From contig JAHEYP010000025.1 in assembly GCA_023251535.1 (NCBI GenBank), positions 1-53,573 on the forward strand: a DNA stretch of 53,573 nt, read 5' to 3'. Within the stretch, counting starts at the first letter, position 1; each line of letters starts with the position of its first letter. This document shows, in pieces, positions 17,934-26,908 of the stretch. Source of the stretch: Bacteroidota bacterium. GTDB lineage: Bacteria; Bacteroidota; Bacteroidia; AKYH767-A; OLB10. Both the position numbers and the translations under genes were made by a program. The notes beneath the pieces are model-generated. The model searched no databases. It saw only the letters and a list, made by a program, of their open reading frames with translations, and was not told the origin of the DNA.

Positions 17934-17990
17934 TAATTCTTATCACATTTATCTGACTGATATTCAAGCTCCTGTATTTAACTTTGAGAA

Positions 17991-18341
17991 GTGAAACAGA
18001 TACCAATAGGAAAAATTATAGAGGAGAAGTTCAACGAAAGTGGGCTAACAAAGCGTGCTTTTGCTGAAAAAATCGGAATCAGTCAACGTCACCTTTATAC
18101 ATTATTCGAGAAAAACTCTGTCGACACATTACAGCTACAACGCATCTGTGAGATTTTACATTTCGACTTTTTTGCTGCCTTTACCGACTACCGAGCTCCA
18201 AAAACCAAAGTAACGAGCGAAGAACCAGGCGAGAGTTACCCAGCCAAAGTTAGTTTCAAATTAGAAATCAATATTTCGGGAAAGATTAACAAAGCCGAAA
18301 TAATGGAAGCGGTGGCCGAAGAACTTAATCGCCGTTTTTAA
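17991..18341 (+). CDS. XRE-family HTH transcriptional regulator
   Basis: A 116-residue DNA-binding protein. Residues about 6-58 form a helix-turn-helix (IIEEKFNESGLTKRAFAEKI, then GISQRHLYTLFEKNSVDTLQ). The C-terminal ~60 residues are polar with a beta-strand-like FKLEINISG and a final helix, perhaps for dimerisation. The start is GTG at 17991, the only start at the right distance before the HTH. A TAACTTTG box (17979-17986) ends 4 bases before it, implying a leaderless message. Its 3' end overlaps the convergent DUF2752 gene by 17 bases. The target may be the nearby 13-bp inverted repeat, but this is inference. Confidence 0.8.
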   Translation: MKQIPIGKIIEEKFNESGLTKRAFAEKIGISQRHLYTLFEKNSVDTLQLQRICEILHFDFFAAFTDYRAPKTKVTSEEPGESYPAKVSFKLEINISGKINKAEIMEAVAEELNRRF

Positions 18342-18621
18342 TCACCTTTAACAATCGCATAATTTCTTTCAAGTACAGATAAACCATTAGTGGAAATACA
18401 ATCACTATGGCTTTGTTATACATGTATGCTGTTTGAAAATCGAAGTGAATCAGATGCTGGACGGCGCGAGTCATTCCGCATCCCGGACAAGTACGATGCA
18501 ATAGCAGTACCGATATGCAGATAGATTGACCTCGGTCGAAAAAATCGGCAGGCAAGATTAATAATACCATGGGAATAATTCCGAGGACAATCAACCAAAA
18601 TTTAGCTTTCGATTTTTTCAA
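18325..18621 (-). CDS. DUF2752 small membrane protein
   Basis: A 98-residue inner-membrane protein with about two to three hydrophobic helices and the diagnostic motif CPGCGMTRA at 45-53 followed by HFDFQTAYMYNK. This is DUF2752, whose function is not established. It follows the Pmp3-type gene by 8 bases and is probably co-transcribed with it. Its stop-codon end overlaps the 3' end of the XRE gene on the opposite strand. Confidence 0.85.
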   Translation of the reverse strand: MKKSKAKFWLIVLGIIPMVLLILPADFFDRGQSICISVLLLHRTCPGCGMTRAVQHLIHFDFQTAYMYNKAIVIVFPLMVYLYLKEIMRLLKVIKNGD

Positions 18622-18629
18622 GATAGAAA

Positions 18630-19199
18630 TTATCGACCTCTATCGTATAAGATGAAGGCATGAATGATTCCTGGCAACCAGCAAAGCAAGCACAATAAAA
18701 TATTAATTGCTAATGGTTCAAATTCCCAGTCGGTCATAAGACCAACAGCGATTGGAGGAAGGAAGATGCAAAGCAAAATTAAAACGATCTCTGGGATATC
18801 ACTATCACCACCGCCACGATGTTCTTTAACGGCCTTCTTTAGCGCTTTATACGCTTTGTATTTACTGATTTTTTTAGGTGCTGTAACTTCACTTTTTTTC
18901 TCGGGGCTATTTACCGAAAGCTTTTTTGCAGGCACAAAAGAATTATCATTACTTGCAGATAAATCGGAAGCAGAACCTTGTACTGTTGCCACTTCATTAG
19001 AAGGCTCAGGCAATTTTACCTCAGCAATTTGTTCGGCTTTAGGCATTTGTTCTTTGCTCAATGCAGTGGTTGTAGTAGAGCCATTCTTTCCCCAATCGAT
19101 ATAATAACCCGACTGGTAACGACGCTTCTCCATAGTACATGAAGAAATTGCAATGATTGCAACAAATAATAATATTACAGACCCGATTCTATTTTTCAT
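18630..19199 (-). CDS. Lipoprotein-signal protein with C-terminal YqaE/Pmp3 domain
   Basis: A 189-residue protein. The N-terminus is a lipoprotein-type signal with ISSC (Cys21), followed by EKRRYQSGYYIDWG, a motif recurring in Bacteroidota Pmp3-type proteins. The middle (about 40-125) is a low-complexity polar spacer. The last ~55 residues are a Pmp3/YqaE (UPF0057) two-helix membrane domain, including IVLILLCIFLPPIAVGLMTDW and CLLCWLPGIIHAFILYDRGR (quoted in parts). Pmp3 proteins are small stress-related membrane proteins. The fusion to a lipoprotein signal would place the spacer outside the cytoplasm. Confidence 0.85.
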   Translation of the reverse strand: MKNRIGSVILLFVAIIAISSCTMEKRRYQSGYYIDWGKNGSTTTTALSKEQMPKAEQIAEVKLPEPSNEVATVQGSASDLSASNDNSFVPAKKLSVNSPEKKSEVTAPKKISKYKAYKALKKAVKEHRGGGDSDIPEIVLILLCIFLPPIAVGLMTDWEFEPLAINILLCLLCWLPGIIHAFILYDRGR

Positions 19200-19295
19200 A
19201 ATGCAGTAAATTAAACGACAATAGTATTCAAATTATTGCTTTGATTTCTACTTGCAAAAATGAATAATAAACAATTTGGTGGTGGAAAAAAGAAA

Positions 19296-19330
19296 TCGGC
19301 TGTTGCGAAGGAAATATTCACAACAGCCGA
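19296..19330 (-). terminator. Terminator of the 885-residue T9SS protein gene
   Basis: TCGGCTGTTG (19296-19305) pairs with CAACAGCCGA (19321-19330), a 10-bp perfect stem. In the minus direction it is followed by TTTCTTTTTT. It lies 17 bases past the stop of the 19348-22005 gene. Confidence 0.85.
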
Positions 19331-19347
19331 CTATAAATACACAGCAA

Positions 19348-22005
19348 TTACTGCTTAATAATTTTAGTAGAGTACATTTTATTATTGGAAGAAACTTGCA
19401 CCAAATAAATTCCTGGAGTTAATGATGTCAACGGAATATTTACCATTGATTGTTGCAAATTTCGGATATCCATTACCGTTTGTCCCAGTAATGATTTAAC
19501 AACAACATGATCTGCCATTTCACCTTTCGGCATTACAACAGTAGATTGCTCTTTCGCTGGATTAGGATACACCACAATTTGTGATGTTCTTGGAACCTCT
19601 TGCAATCCTGTTATACGCGAAATTGTAATGTCCCAATCGTTTGTTCTAACTGCAGAGTTGAAGTCGAAATAAATATTTGCGGCGCTGCTGATTACTTGCG
19701 GGTATTGCAAGTTATCGTATGCCTTCACAGAAAAACTAACGTAGCCATGACTTAACAATTCGTTAGTATTACTATCGGCCAATAAAATATTATTGAAACT
19801 GAATTTCAGCAACCGTTGACTATCGATATAATCCATTTTCACATTATGTGATGCATTAATAAATCGCAAAGTAGTTGGATCTAAATAAGCTGACAATGTA
19901 TCTAACACAACAATATTAAACGCAGTATCATTACCGGTATTTTGGAAACGAATTAAGAAATCGATCTCAGGTCGACTTACAACCTCAGGCTCTTTAATCT
20001 CAGAGATATTCGCAGATATATCATTAGGATCGAATGATCCTGTTACGATTACTGATACTGTATCAACATTATTAGATAAATCTGCATCCGGATTGGGAAT
20101 TTCTATTTTGCCATTTAAATCAATGGTAGAACTTAATACTGCATTTACGTCAATATACCCTTTAACAAGATAATTACGCTTTGTAAGTGGTGCAATTGAA
20201 TCGATAGTAATTACGACAGAATCAGGAGAAATTATTGAAGTAGCATTGTAAACAGTATCGAAAACAAATCCGCTATCGTTGTAAATAGTAATAGTACCCG
20301 GCTGCCACATATTTCCTGTATTCGCAACCTCTACAGATAAATATGCAAAAAATCCGGGGCGAAAAGCTGTTAGAGGATTCATCGACAATGAAAGATCGTA
20401 CAACTGCGGAATAGGGCATTGCATTGCAAAGTTTAACAATGAATCAACATTGCCTGAAGTAGTAGTAAATGCTGCAGCCTGAGTTTGAGGATGTGGTCCG
20501 AAATGTTCAAGTGTATCGGTTACAATTGTAAACGAACCCGAATCGAAAACCATGATTTCATATTTACCATTAGCATCGGTAAATGCTTGTTGTTGTGAAA
20601 CCACTTCACTTACGGGATGATTCGGCAATCCAAGTTCGAAGGAATCTTGCACTAGGTTATTATTTAAATCGGCATAAACAGTTCCTGAAATGACATTATA
20701 ATTTGAAGAAAGTTTTCCTATCCAAAATTCATCGGGACCACCGTGAGAATTTAAAATATTTCCGTTAGCAGACAATGTATTCACACCAACTAAAATAGTA
20801 TTATCATCATTCACTGCAACAGCCCAAGATTCATCATCGGCGGTACCGCCAAATGACTTTTGCCATTCGAGATTTCCTACAGAATCGGTCTTCACGATCC
20901 ATGCATCATTACCACCGTGATTACCTGAAACCATGATATCATTTGAAGCCGAATAACCTGAAAATATAAATCCGTTATCGGCAGTTTGTAATGCATCATA
21001 TGCAGCGTCGCTATCGGTTCCACCCAAACATTTTTGCCAAATAATACTTCCAACAGAATCAATTTTCAAAATCCAATAATCATATACGCCATTAACTCCA
21101 ATAACATTTCCATTTGTAGAACTTCCCATTCCATAAACAATAACATTATTATCGTTGGTCTTCAAGATTCCTCTTGCAAATTCCTGATCGGTACCGCCAT
21201 ACACTCTTCTATGTAATGTTACACCTGCAGTATCGAGATGCATAACTAAATAATCGAAGTAACCATGATTACCTACACCATCAAAATCGGTTGACCAAAT
21301 TTCTCCAGTGAGCCAATACGAATTATCATCCATTTGAACGATACCATAACCATCATCATAGTTTGTTCCGCCGATACAACGTTGCCATTGTAATGTTCCC
21401 ACGCTATCGGTTTTAACAACCCACATATCGGTATTAGCGGCATTATGTTGACCACTTACATCACCATCAATTGACAGTGTTGATCCGATAAAAACAAAAC
21501 CACCATCAGAAGTTGGAGATACATCTCTAAAGCGATCGAGGGCAGTTCCACCGTAGCATTTTTGCCAAACAATATTTCCGCCATTATCGACTTTCACAGC
21601 CCAGGCATCGGCAGTTCCTCCATGATTGCCAGAAACATCGCCATCATTTGATATTGCGTATCCGCAGATAACATATCCGCCATCGGCAGTAGCACACATA
21701 TCATAGCAGATGTCTGTACTAGTTCCACCTAATGCTTTTGTCCATTGAACATTCCCTGCAGAATCTTGCTTTACCAACCAGAAATCGAACCAGCCCGAAG
21801 TACCATGAACGCCACTTACATCACCATTCGTTGAATTCGAGTTAACTGCCGAAAGAGATCCTCCGTCGCCGGTAGGAATAATTGCATATCCCATTTCACG
21901 AGCCGAGCCCCCCATCGTTTTACTCCACAATAGAGCCGGAATAGTTTGAGCGTTAACGGCAAGAATCGATAGCAAAAAAAATGTAGTAGCAAGTAGTTTT
22001 TTCAT
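19348..22005 (-). CDS. Large secreted T9SS protein with tandem beta repeats and DUF7619-like domain
   Basis: An 885-residue surface protein. I start it at the ATG 22003-22005 (MKKLLATTFFLLSILAVNAQ), which has an AGGGG ribosome site-like sequence in front. The longer frame adds 14 residues before a normal signal peptide. The N-terminal ~420 residues contain about seven copies of a ~58-residue repeat built around W-x-K-C-x-GGT, DGG, DGDVSGxHG, and W-x-VK-x-D. Next come a SdrD/CarboxypepD-like domain (SGTVYADLNNNLVQDSFELG) and a DUF11/CARDB-like domain. A DUF7619-like domain follows (FDPNDISANISEI, then YFDFNSAVRTNDWDI). A T9SS type-A sorting domain (VYPNPAKEQSTVV ending STKIIKQ) closes the protein. 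Probably a cell-surface or released protein of unknown ligand. Confidence 0.88.
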   Translation of the reverse strand: MKKLLATTFFLLSILAVNAQTIPALLWSKTMGGSAREMGYAIIPTGDGGSLSAVNSNSTNGDVSGVHGTSGWFDFWLVKQDSAGNVQWTKALGGTSTDICYDMCATADGGYVICGYAISNDGDVSGNHGGTADAWAVKVDNGGNIVWQKCYGGTALDRFRDVSPTSDGGFVFIGSTLSIDGDVSGQHNAANTDMWVVKTDSVGTLQWQRCIGGTNYDDGYGIVQMDDNSYWLTGEIWSTDFDGVGNHGYFDYLVMHLDTAGVTLHRRVYGGTDQEFARGILKTNDNNVIVYGMGSSTNGNVIGVNGVYDYWILKIDSVGSIIWQKCLGGTDSDAAYDALQTADNGFIFSGYSASNDIMVSGNHGGNDAWIVKTDSVGNLEWQKSFGGTADDESWAVAVNDDNTILVGVNTLSANGNILNSHGGPDEFWIGKLSSNYNVISGTVYADLNNNLVQDSFELGLPNHPVSEVVSQQQAFTDANGKYEIMVFDSGSFTIVTDTLEHFGPHPQTQAAAFTTTSGNVDSLLNFAMQCPIPQLYDLSLSMNPLTAFRPGFFAYLSVEVANTGNMWQPGTITIYNDSGFVFDTVYNATSIISPDSVVITIDSIAPLTKRNYLVKGYIDVNAVLSSTIDLNGKIEIPNPDADLSNNVDTVSVIVTGSFDPNDISANISEIKEPEVVSRPEIDFLIRFQNTGNDTAFNIVVLDTLSAYLDPTTLRFINASHNVKMDYIDSQRLLKFSFNNILLADSNTNELLSHGYVSFSVKAYDNLQYPQVISSAANIYFDFNSAVRTNDWDITISRITGLQEVPRTSQIVVYPNPAKEQSTVVMPKGEMADHVVVKSLLGQTVMDIRNLQQSMVNIPLTSLTPGIYLVQVSSNNKMYSTKIIKQ

Positions 22006-22050
22006 TCCCCTCAATTTTAGAAACACGAAAATACGGATATTTTTCAAACA

Positions 22051-22080
22051 AAACGGCTCGAGTTTGAACCCGAGCCGTTT
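22051..22080 (-). terminator. Terminator of the pit-DUF47 operon
   Basis: AAACGGCTCG (22051-22060) pairs with CGAGCCGTTT (22071-22080), a 10-bp perfect stem and 10-base loop. In the minus direction TGTTTGAAAA follows, so the T-tract is short. It lies 31 bases past the phosphate transporter stop. Confidence 0.75.
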
Positions 22081-22111
22081 ATAAGAGAATATTTTTAGAT
22101 GTAATTACTTC

Positions 22112-23215
22112 TTAGAGAATTGCATTAAGTAAATAGAACACCAAAGCAGCTAGTCCGGCTGAAACAGGAATGGTTAGCACCCAAGCCCAAAGTAAGTTAA
22201 TAGTTACGCCCCATCTAACTGCCGATACACGCTTCAACATACCTACTCCGATAATTGAACCGGTAATTGTGTGAGTAGTACTTACTGGAATACCTAAAGC
22301 TGCAGTTCCAAATAATGTAGCAGCACCTGCTGTTTCAGCAGAGAATCCTTCGAATGGACTAAGCTTAGTAATCTTGCTTCCCATCGTTTTAACAATTCTC
22401 CATCCTCCAAGCATTGTACCTAAACCGATTGCGGTATAACAACTTACTTCAACCCACACAGGAATATGTTTAATGGCAAGTTTACCTGATTTCGGATCAA
22501 TCTCTTGAATAACATTCGCCCAATCAGGAATTGGAAGATGTAATCCTTGAAGATATTTTACATACACCAATAAAGCAGCAGAGATAATACCCATAACCTT
22601 CTGAGCATCGTTACCTCCATGACCTAAACTAAATGCAGCACTCGAAAACAATTGCAGTGAACGGAAAACCTTATCCACTTTTGAAGGTGCTGTATTCTTG
22701 CAAATATTCAATGTAATTACAGAGATAATGTAAGACAAGAACAATCCGATAAAAGGAGCTATCACAATGAATGCGATAATTACAAAAATACCGGAAGGCA
22801 TACCACCGTCATACCAAGCAACTCCAGCTTTACCTGCTTTATACCATGTAACGCTATCAAATCCACCGTGAGCAATTGCTGCTCCAGCAAATCCTCCAAT
22901 CAACGTATGAGAAGAACTGGAAGGAATTCCCAGCCACCATGTAATTAAATTCCATATAGTAGCTGCTATTACTCCAGCAAGTACAACGACCAATGTAAAG
23001 TCGCCATTTACTGTTTTTGCCACCGTATCAGCTACGTGTAATTTAAATAACCAAAATGCCAACACATTAAAAAACGCAGCCCATACAACAGCTGCTGCAG
23101 GACTTAATACTTGCGTTGACACAACAGTAGCAATAGAATTCGCTGCATCATGGAATCCATTGATGAAATCGAAAACGATTGCTATTACTATTACTGTAAT
23201 AAGTAATGTTAACAT
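22112..23215 (-). CDS. Inorganic phosphate transporter, PiT/PHO4 family
   Basis: Low-affinity metal-phosphate/proton symporter of the inner membrane. It is 367 residues with about ten hydrophobic helices. Both PHO4 repeats are clear: FDFINGFHDAANSIATVVST near the N-terminus and SLGHGGNDAQKVMGII in the middle, with the paired Gly/Thr/His motifs ITWWLGIPSSSSHTLIGGFA and LGIPVSTTHTITGSIIG. It is preceded by the DUF47 gene with 20 bases between them, the standard Pit operon of many bacteria. Confidence 0.95.
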   Translation of the reverse strand: MLTLLITVIVIAIVFDFINGFHDAANSIATVVSTQVLSPAAAVVWAAFFNVLAFWLFKLHVADTVAKTVNGDFTLVVVLAGVIAATIWNLITWWLGIPSSSSHTLIGGFAGAAIAHGGFDSVTWYKAGKAGVAWYDGGMPSGIFVIIAFIVIAPFIGLFLSYIISVITLNICKNTAPSKVDKVFRSLQLFSSAAFSLGHGGNDAQKVMGIISAALLVYVKYLQGLHLPIPDWANVIQEIDPKSGKLAIKHIPVWVEVSCYTAIGLGTMLGGWRIVKTMGSKITKLSPFEGFSAETAGAATLFGTAALGIPVSTTHTITGSIIGVGMLKRVSAVRWGVTINLLWAWVLTIPVSAGLAALVFYLLNAIL

Positions 23216-23235
23216 ATTTTCTTTTTGAAAGAATA

Positions 23236-23883
23236 TTAAGCCATTTTAATCATGATCGATTCGATCACATTTGCTGCATCTTCGCATTTATCGGTTGCAG
23301 TTTCTAATCCTTGAAGGATTTCTTTCACCATGATAATACGAACAGCGTTTGTTTCTTTTTCGAACAAACCTGCTACTGCATGATCGAAAATATCGTCGGC
23401 ATGATTTTCAATGCTATTGATACGCACTAAAGATGCAGTGATATCGCGCATTTTTTTCATGTTCTTTAATTCGAGAACTGCACGTCTTAATTCATCAGTA
23501 GTTTGTTGAATTAATTCTGCTAACTTGATAATATCAGAATCGAATTCAGTCAATTTGTATAATTCAATACGCTTTGAAGAACCATGTATGTAATCGATGA
23601 TATCATCAATTGCAGTAACTAAACGGTGAATATCTTCACGATCGAAAGGAGTAATAAAGTTACTTCCCAATTCTTTGAAAATCTCATGGGTAATTTCATC
23701 TCCCATATGTTCAATTTTCTCGATTAAGCGTAAATAATGAACACGCTCTTCGGGAGTTTGGCATGTAACTAATGCATAAATTGCTTTTCCGCCTTCATGA
23801 ACGTTAGATGCTGCTTTATCAAATAATGGGAAGAATTTTCTATCCTGTGGGATGAAATACTTTAAGAAGCCAAATCCTGACAT
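23236..23883 (-). CDS. DUF47/PhoU-like Pit accessory protein
   Basis: A 215-residue, all-helical, soluble protein of the DUF47 (YkaA, Pit accessory) family, related to PhoU. Recognisable parts are FFPLFDKAASNVHEGGKAI, EKIEHMGDEITHEIF, FITPFDREDIHRLVTAIDDI and LETATDKCEDAANVIESI. The last two carry the repeated D/E-rich helices thought to bind metal. It lies directly upstream of the phosphate transporter gene and is first in the operon. It probably modulates transporter activity. Confidence 0.92.
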   Translation of the reverse strand: MSGFGFLKYFIPQDRKFFPLFDKAASNVHEGGKAIYALVTCQTPEERVHYLRLIEKIEHMGDEITHEIFKELGSNFITPFDREDIHRLVTAIDDIIDYIHGSSKRIELYKLTEFDSDIIKLAELIQQTTDELRRAVLELKNMKKMRDITASLVRINSIENHADDIFDHAVAGLFEKETNAVRIIMVKEILQGLETATDKCEDAANVIESIMIKMA

Positions 23884-24023
23884 ATTGTACTTTAGTTTGT
23901 GGGTGCGAAATTAAACTATTTATTAGTAGTGTTCGCGGTTAACAATTTCTTAATATTGGATTAAAGGTATCGAACTTCGGGAATTTCAATCAAAATGATC
24001 AATTTACAATGTATTTTTGCAGG

Positions 24024-25070
24024 ATGTTTGAGAACAAAAACTCCCGAACCGAGCTTAACCAATTAGGTGAATTCGGTCTGATACAGTATATTAAAGACAA
24101 TGTAACCCTTTCACAACCAGGATCTTTAACAGGAATTGGGGATGATGCGGCTGTAATTGACAATGGCCCAGGCCGTACAGTTATCACCACCGACATGCTT
24201 TTAGAAGGAGTTCATTTCGACTTAGCATATTGCCCTTTAAAGCATTTAGGCTACAAATCGGTTGTTGTAAATGTGAGCGATTTATGTGCTATGAACGCCA
24301 CTCCACGTCAAATAGTGATAGGGTTGGGATTATCGAATCGTTTCTCATTAGACGCAATTGAAGAGTTTTATGCAGGCGTTTTATTGGCTTGTGAACGATA
24401 TGGAGTAGATTTAGTTGGTGGTGATACAACTTCTTCAAAAAGTGGAATGGTCATCAGCATTACAGCAATTGGTTCTGCACCACAAGAAGAATTAGTTTAT
24501 CGCAATGGAGCAAAAGAAAATGATTTGATTTGTGTTACAGGCGATTTAGGTGCGGCGTACATGGGATTACAATTGTTAAATCGCGAAAAACAGATTTATC
24601 TTGAAAATCCTCAGGCGCAACCAGATTTACAAGGCTACGATTATATTTTAGAGCGTCAACTTAAACCAGAGGCACGACTTGACATAACTCGCCGATTCAA
24701 GACTTGGTATATTCAACCAACATCAATGATTGATATTTCTGACGGATTAGCATCTGAGATTTTACATATCTGTAAAGCATCTGATAAAGGTTGTCAGATT
24801 TACGAAGAGAAACTTCCTATTGATCATCTTACTCGTGAGTTAGGAATGGAATTAGGTATAGATGCTACTGTTGCAGCACTAAACGGAGGAGAAGATTATG
24901 AGTTGCTTTTCACACTGCCTATCAGTGAATATGAAAAGATAAAAGACAGAGCAGAAATTAGCATCATCGGACATATTACCGATGTGAATGCAGGTTATCA
25001 ATTTATAGATCGTCAGAATGGAGTTCATCCGTTAACCGCACAAGGTTGGGATGCATTCTTAGCTAAATAA
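24024..25070 (+). CDS. thiL: Thiamine-monophosphate kinase
   Basis: Phosphorylates thiamine monophosphate to thiamine diphosphate with ATP. The start is taken at ATG 24024 (348 residues, MFENKNSRTELNQLGEFGL). An ATG at 24009 would add five residues but overlaps the predicted -7 box. Motifs of the PurM-like fold are intact: LTGIGDDAAVID, GVHFDLAYCPLKHLGYKSVVV NVSD, GGDTTSSKSGMVISITAIG, SMIDISDGLASEILHI and LNGGEDYELLFTLP. It is first in a + strand run with the glycosyltransferase 15 bases downstream, divergent from the DUF47 gene. Confidence 0.95.
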   Translation: MFENKNSRTELNQLGEFGLIQYIKDNVTLSQPGSLTGIGDDAAVIDNGPGRTVITTDMLLEGVHFDLAYCPLKHLGYKSVVVNVSDLCAMNATPRQIVIGLGLSNRFSLDAIEEFYAGVLLACERYGVDLVGGDTTSSKSGMVISITAIGSAPQEELVYRNGAKENDLICVTGDLGAAYMGLQLLNREKQIYLENPQAQPDLQGYDYILERQLKPEARLDITRRFKTWYIQPTSMIDISDGLASEILHICKASDKGCQIYEEKLPIDHLTRELGMELGIDATVAALNGGEDYELLFTLPISEYEKIKDRAEISIIGHITDVNAGYQFIDRQNGVHPLTAQGWDAFLAK

Positions 25071-25085
25071 TATTTCTACTGACGA

Positions 25086-26195
25086 ATGAAAATTGCAATT
25101 ACCGGATCGAGAGGGATTCCTAATAATTACGGAGGCTTTGAGCAATGTGCCGAAAACCTTGCGGTACTATTAGTAGAAGCGGGGCATGATGTTACCGTTT
25201 ATAATCCTGATTACCACGATTACAATTCCGACAATTACAAAGGAGTTAGAATTGTGAAGCAATGGAATCCGGAAAAGAAAATAGGTACAGCGGGGAATTT
25301 CATTTACGATTTACATTGCATGAAACATGCGATAAATGAAAACTGCGATATTCTCTTAGTATTAGGATATACTACAGCTTCGGTATTCTTTCCGTTTCTG
25401 AATAAAAAGAAAAGCATATTGGTAACCAATATGGACGGATTAGAATGGAAGCGAGATAAATGGAATGCAGTTGTAAAGAAGTTGGCATTATGGTTTGAAA
25501 AACTAGGAGCCAAATATTCTGATTATCTAGTAAGCGATAATCGAGAGATTAGGAATTATTTACAACGCACTTACAATACCGATTCCACTTTTATAGCATA
25601 CGGAGCAACGCTCTTCACTGATCCTCAAGAAAAAGTTTTGAAAGAGTACAATGTTGAAACCGGGGCTTACGACATTATTATTGCACGACTGGAAAAAGAA
25701 AATAATGTAGAAACTGCGTTGGATGGTGTAATACTTTCAAAATCCTCCACAACTACCTTAGTAATCGGGAACCATCAAACGGAATACGGGAATTACCTAA
25801 AAGAAAAATATAAATCGTATTCGCATATTCGATTTATGGGTGGGATATATAACCTTGATCATCTAAACAATTTAAGATGGTATTCGAGGTTTTATTTCCA
25901 TGGGCATTCAGTTGGTGGCACTAACCCTTCATTATTAGAAGCGATGTCGTCAGGAGCCTTTATTTTGGCCCATGACAACCTCTTTAACCGCGATGTATTA
26001 GGAAGTAATGCCTATTACTTTGGCAATCCAGAAGAAGCGGCTAAACTGTTGAGAGAACCTGAAAAACTTCTGACATCGCGCCAAAACTTCATCAATGCCA
26101 ACTTTTTAAAGATTGAAAATGAGTACAACTGGCAGAAGATTACCAATGAATACGAGCAACTATTCAAAACAGTATTAACTTCGCATAACAAATAA
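25086..26195 (+). CDS. DUF1972-containing GT4-type glycosyltransferase
   Basis: A 369-residue glycosyltransferase with the DUF1972 N-terminal signature KIAITGSRGIPNNYGGFEQC, known from rhamnosyltransferase-like enzymes of surface polysaccharide synthesis. The C-terminal GT-B half has the donor-binding signature GGTNPSLLEAMSSGAFI. No transmembrane segment is visible, so it probably works at the cytoplasmic face of the inner membrane. It follows thiL by 15 bases, but no other polysaccharide gene is adjacent. The sugar and acceptor cannot be told from sequence. Its stop codon overlaps the palindrome at 26193-26210. Confidence 0.88.
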   Translation: MKIAITGSRGIPNNYGGFEQCAENLAVLLVEAGHDVTVYNPDYHDYNSDNYKGVRIVKQWNPEKKIGTAGNFIYDLHCMKHAINENCDILLVLGYTTASVFFPFLNKKKSILVTNMDGLEWKRDKWNAVVKKLALWFEKLGAKYSDYLVSDNREIRNYLQRTYNTDSTFIAYGATLFTDPQEKVLKEYNVETGAYDIIIARLEKENNVETALDGVILSKSSTTTLVIGNHQTEYGNYLKEKYKSYSHIRFMGGIYNLDHLNNLRWYSRFYFHGHSVGGTNPSLLEAMSSGAFILAHDNLFNRDVLGSNAYYFGNPEEAAKLLREPEKLLTSRQNFINANFLKIENEYNWQKITNEYEQLFKTVLTSHNK

Positions 26196-26210
26196 CAGAC
26201 TCGTCTGTTA
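26193..26210. promoter_or_regulatory. 18-bp perfect palindrome upstream of superoxide dismutase
   Basis: TAACAGACTCGTCTGTTA has 8-base arms around a 2-base centre. It covers the glycosyltransferase stop and ends 28 bases before the sod ATG. There is no T-tract, so an operator is more likely than a terminator. Confidence 0.5.
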
Positions 26211-26238
26211 CCTTAAAAATCATTAAAAACTAAATTCT

Positions 26239-26841
26239 ATGTCATTTACACTACCTGCGCTCACTTATGCTTTTGATGCATTAGAGCCACATATCGACGC
26301 AAAAACTATGGAAATCCACCATGGTAAACATCACCAAGCGTATGTAACAAATTTAAACAATGCAATTGCGGGAACTGACGCTGAAAAATTAAGCATTGAA
26401 GACATTTGCAAAAACATCAGCAAATATCCTATGCCGGTAAGAAATAACGGTGGCGGGCATTACAACCACTCATTATTCTGGACATTATTAAGTCCTAACG
26501 GTGGTGGATTACCGACAGGACCATTAGCAGCTGCAATTGATGAAGCTTTCGGAAATTTTGAAGAATTCAAAACTAAATTCAATCAAGCAGCAGCAACTAG
26601 ATTCGGATCAGGTTGGGCTTGGTTAATTAAAAACGCAAGCGGAAAATTAGAAATCTGCAGCACACCAAATCAAGATAATCCGTTAATGGATATTGCAGAA
26701 GTAAAAGGATTTCCAATTATCGGATTAGATGTTTGGGAACATGCCTATTACCTACACTATCAAAACCGTCGCCCAGATTATTGCACGGCATGGTGGAACG
26801 TAGTAAACTGGGAAGAAGCAGCGAAGCGATTTGCTATGTAA
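26239..26841 (+). CDS. sodA: Superoxide dismutase, Mn/Fe family (Mn-type residues)
   Basis: Cytoplasmic enzyme converting superoxide to peroxide and oxygen, 200 residues. The metal ligands are in place: His27 (EIHHGKHH), His77 (YNHSLFW), Asp164 and His168 ([13 protein letters not shown]). The Gly before His74 (GGGHYNH) and the Gln in STPNQDNP match the Mn-type rather than the Fe-type pairing, although cambialistic use is common in Bacteroidota. No signal peptide. A palindrome lies upstream and a strong two-way terminator downstream. Confidence 0.95.
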   Translation: MSFTLPALTYAFDALEPHIDAKTMEIHHGKHHQAYVTNLNNAIAGTDAEKLSIEDICKNISKYPMPVRNNGGGHYNHSLFWTLLSPNGGGLPTGPLAAAIDEAFGNFEEFKTKFNQAAATRFGSGWAWLIKNASGKLEICSTPNQDNPLMDIAEVKGFPIIGLDVWEHAYYLHYQNRRPDYCTAWWNVVNWEEAAKRFAM

Positions 26842-26856
26842 TTCCAACAGAAAACA

Positions 26857-26890
26857 AAAAAAGGCTACTAAAATTAGTAGCCTTTTTTTT
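26857..26890. terminator. Bidirectional terminator between sod and the large T9SS gene
   Basis: GGCTACTA (26863-26870) pairs with TAGTAGCC (26875-26882) around AAAT. An A-run precedes and a T-run follows, so it can serve both convergent genes. Confidence 0.9.
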
Positions 26891-26908
26891 GTTTTATAGT
26901 ATCGAGAA

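Larger units (their letters stand above)
17623..17990. other. 368-base intergenic region between divergent ATPase and XRE genes
   Basis: No supportable gene. It holds the 32-bp array (annotated separately), a pair of inverted 13-mers at 17829-17841 and 17921-17933, and a -7-like box for the XRE gene at 17979-17986. A 67-codon minus-strand frame across it is not convincing. Confidence 0.65.

Noticed and set aside
17803..18006. 67-codon minus-strand frame between the ATPase and XRE genes
   Set aside because: It spans the 13-bp inverted repeat and overlaps the XRE start, and the product has no recognisable feature.
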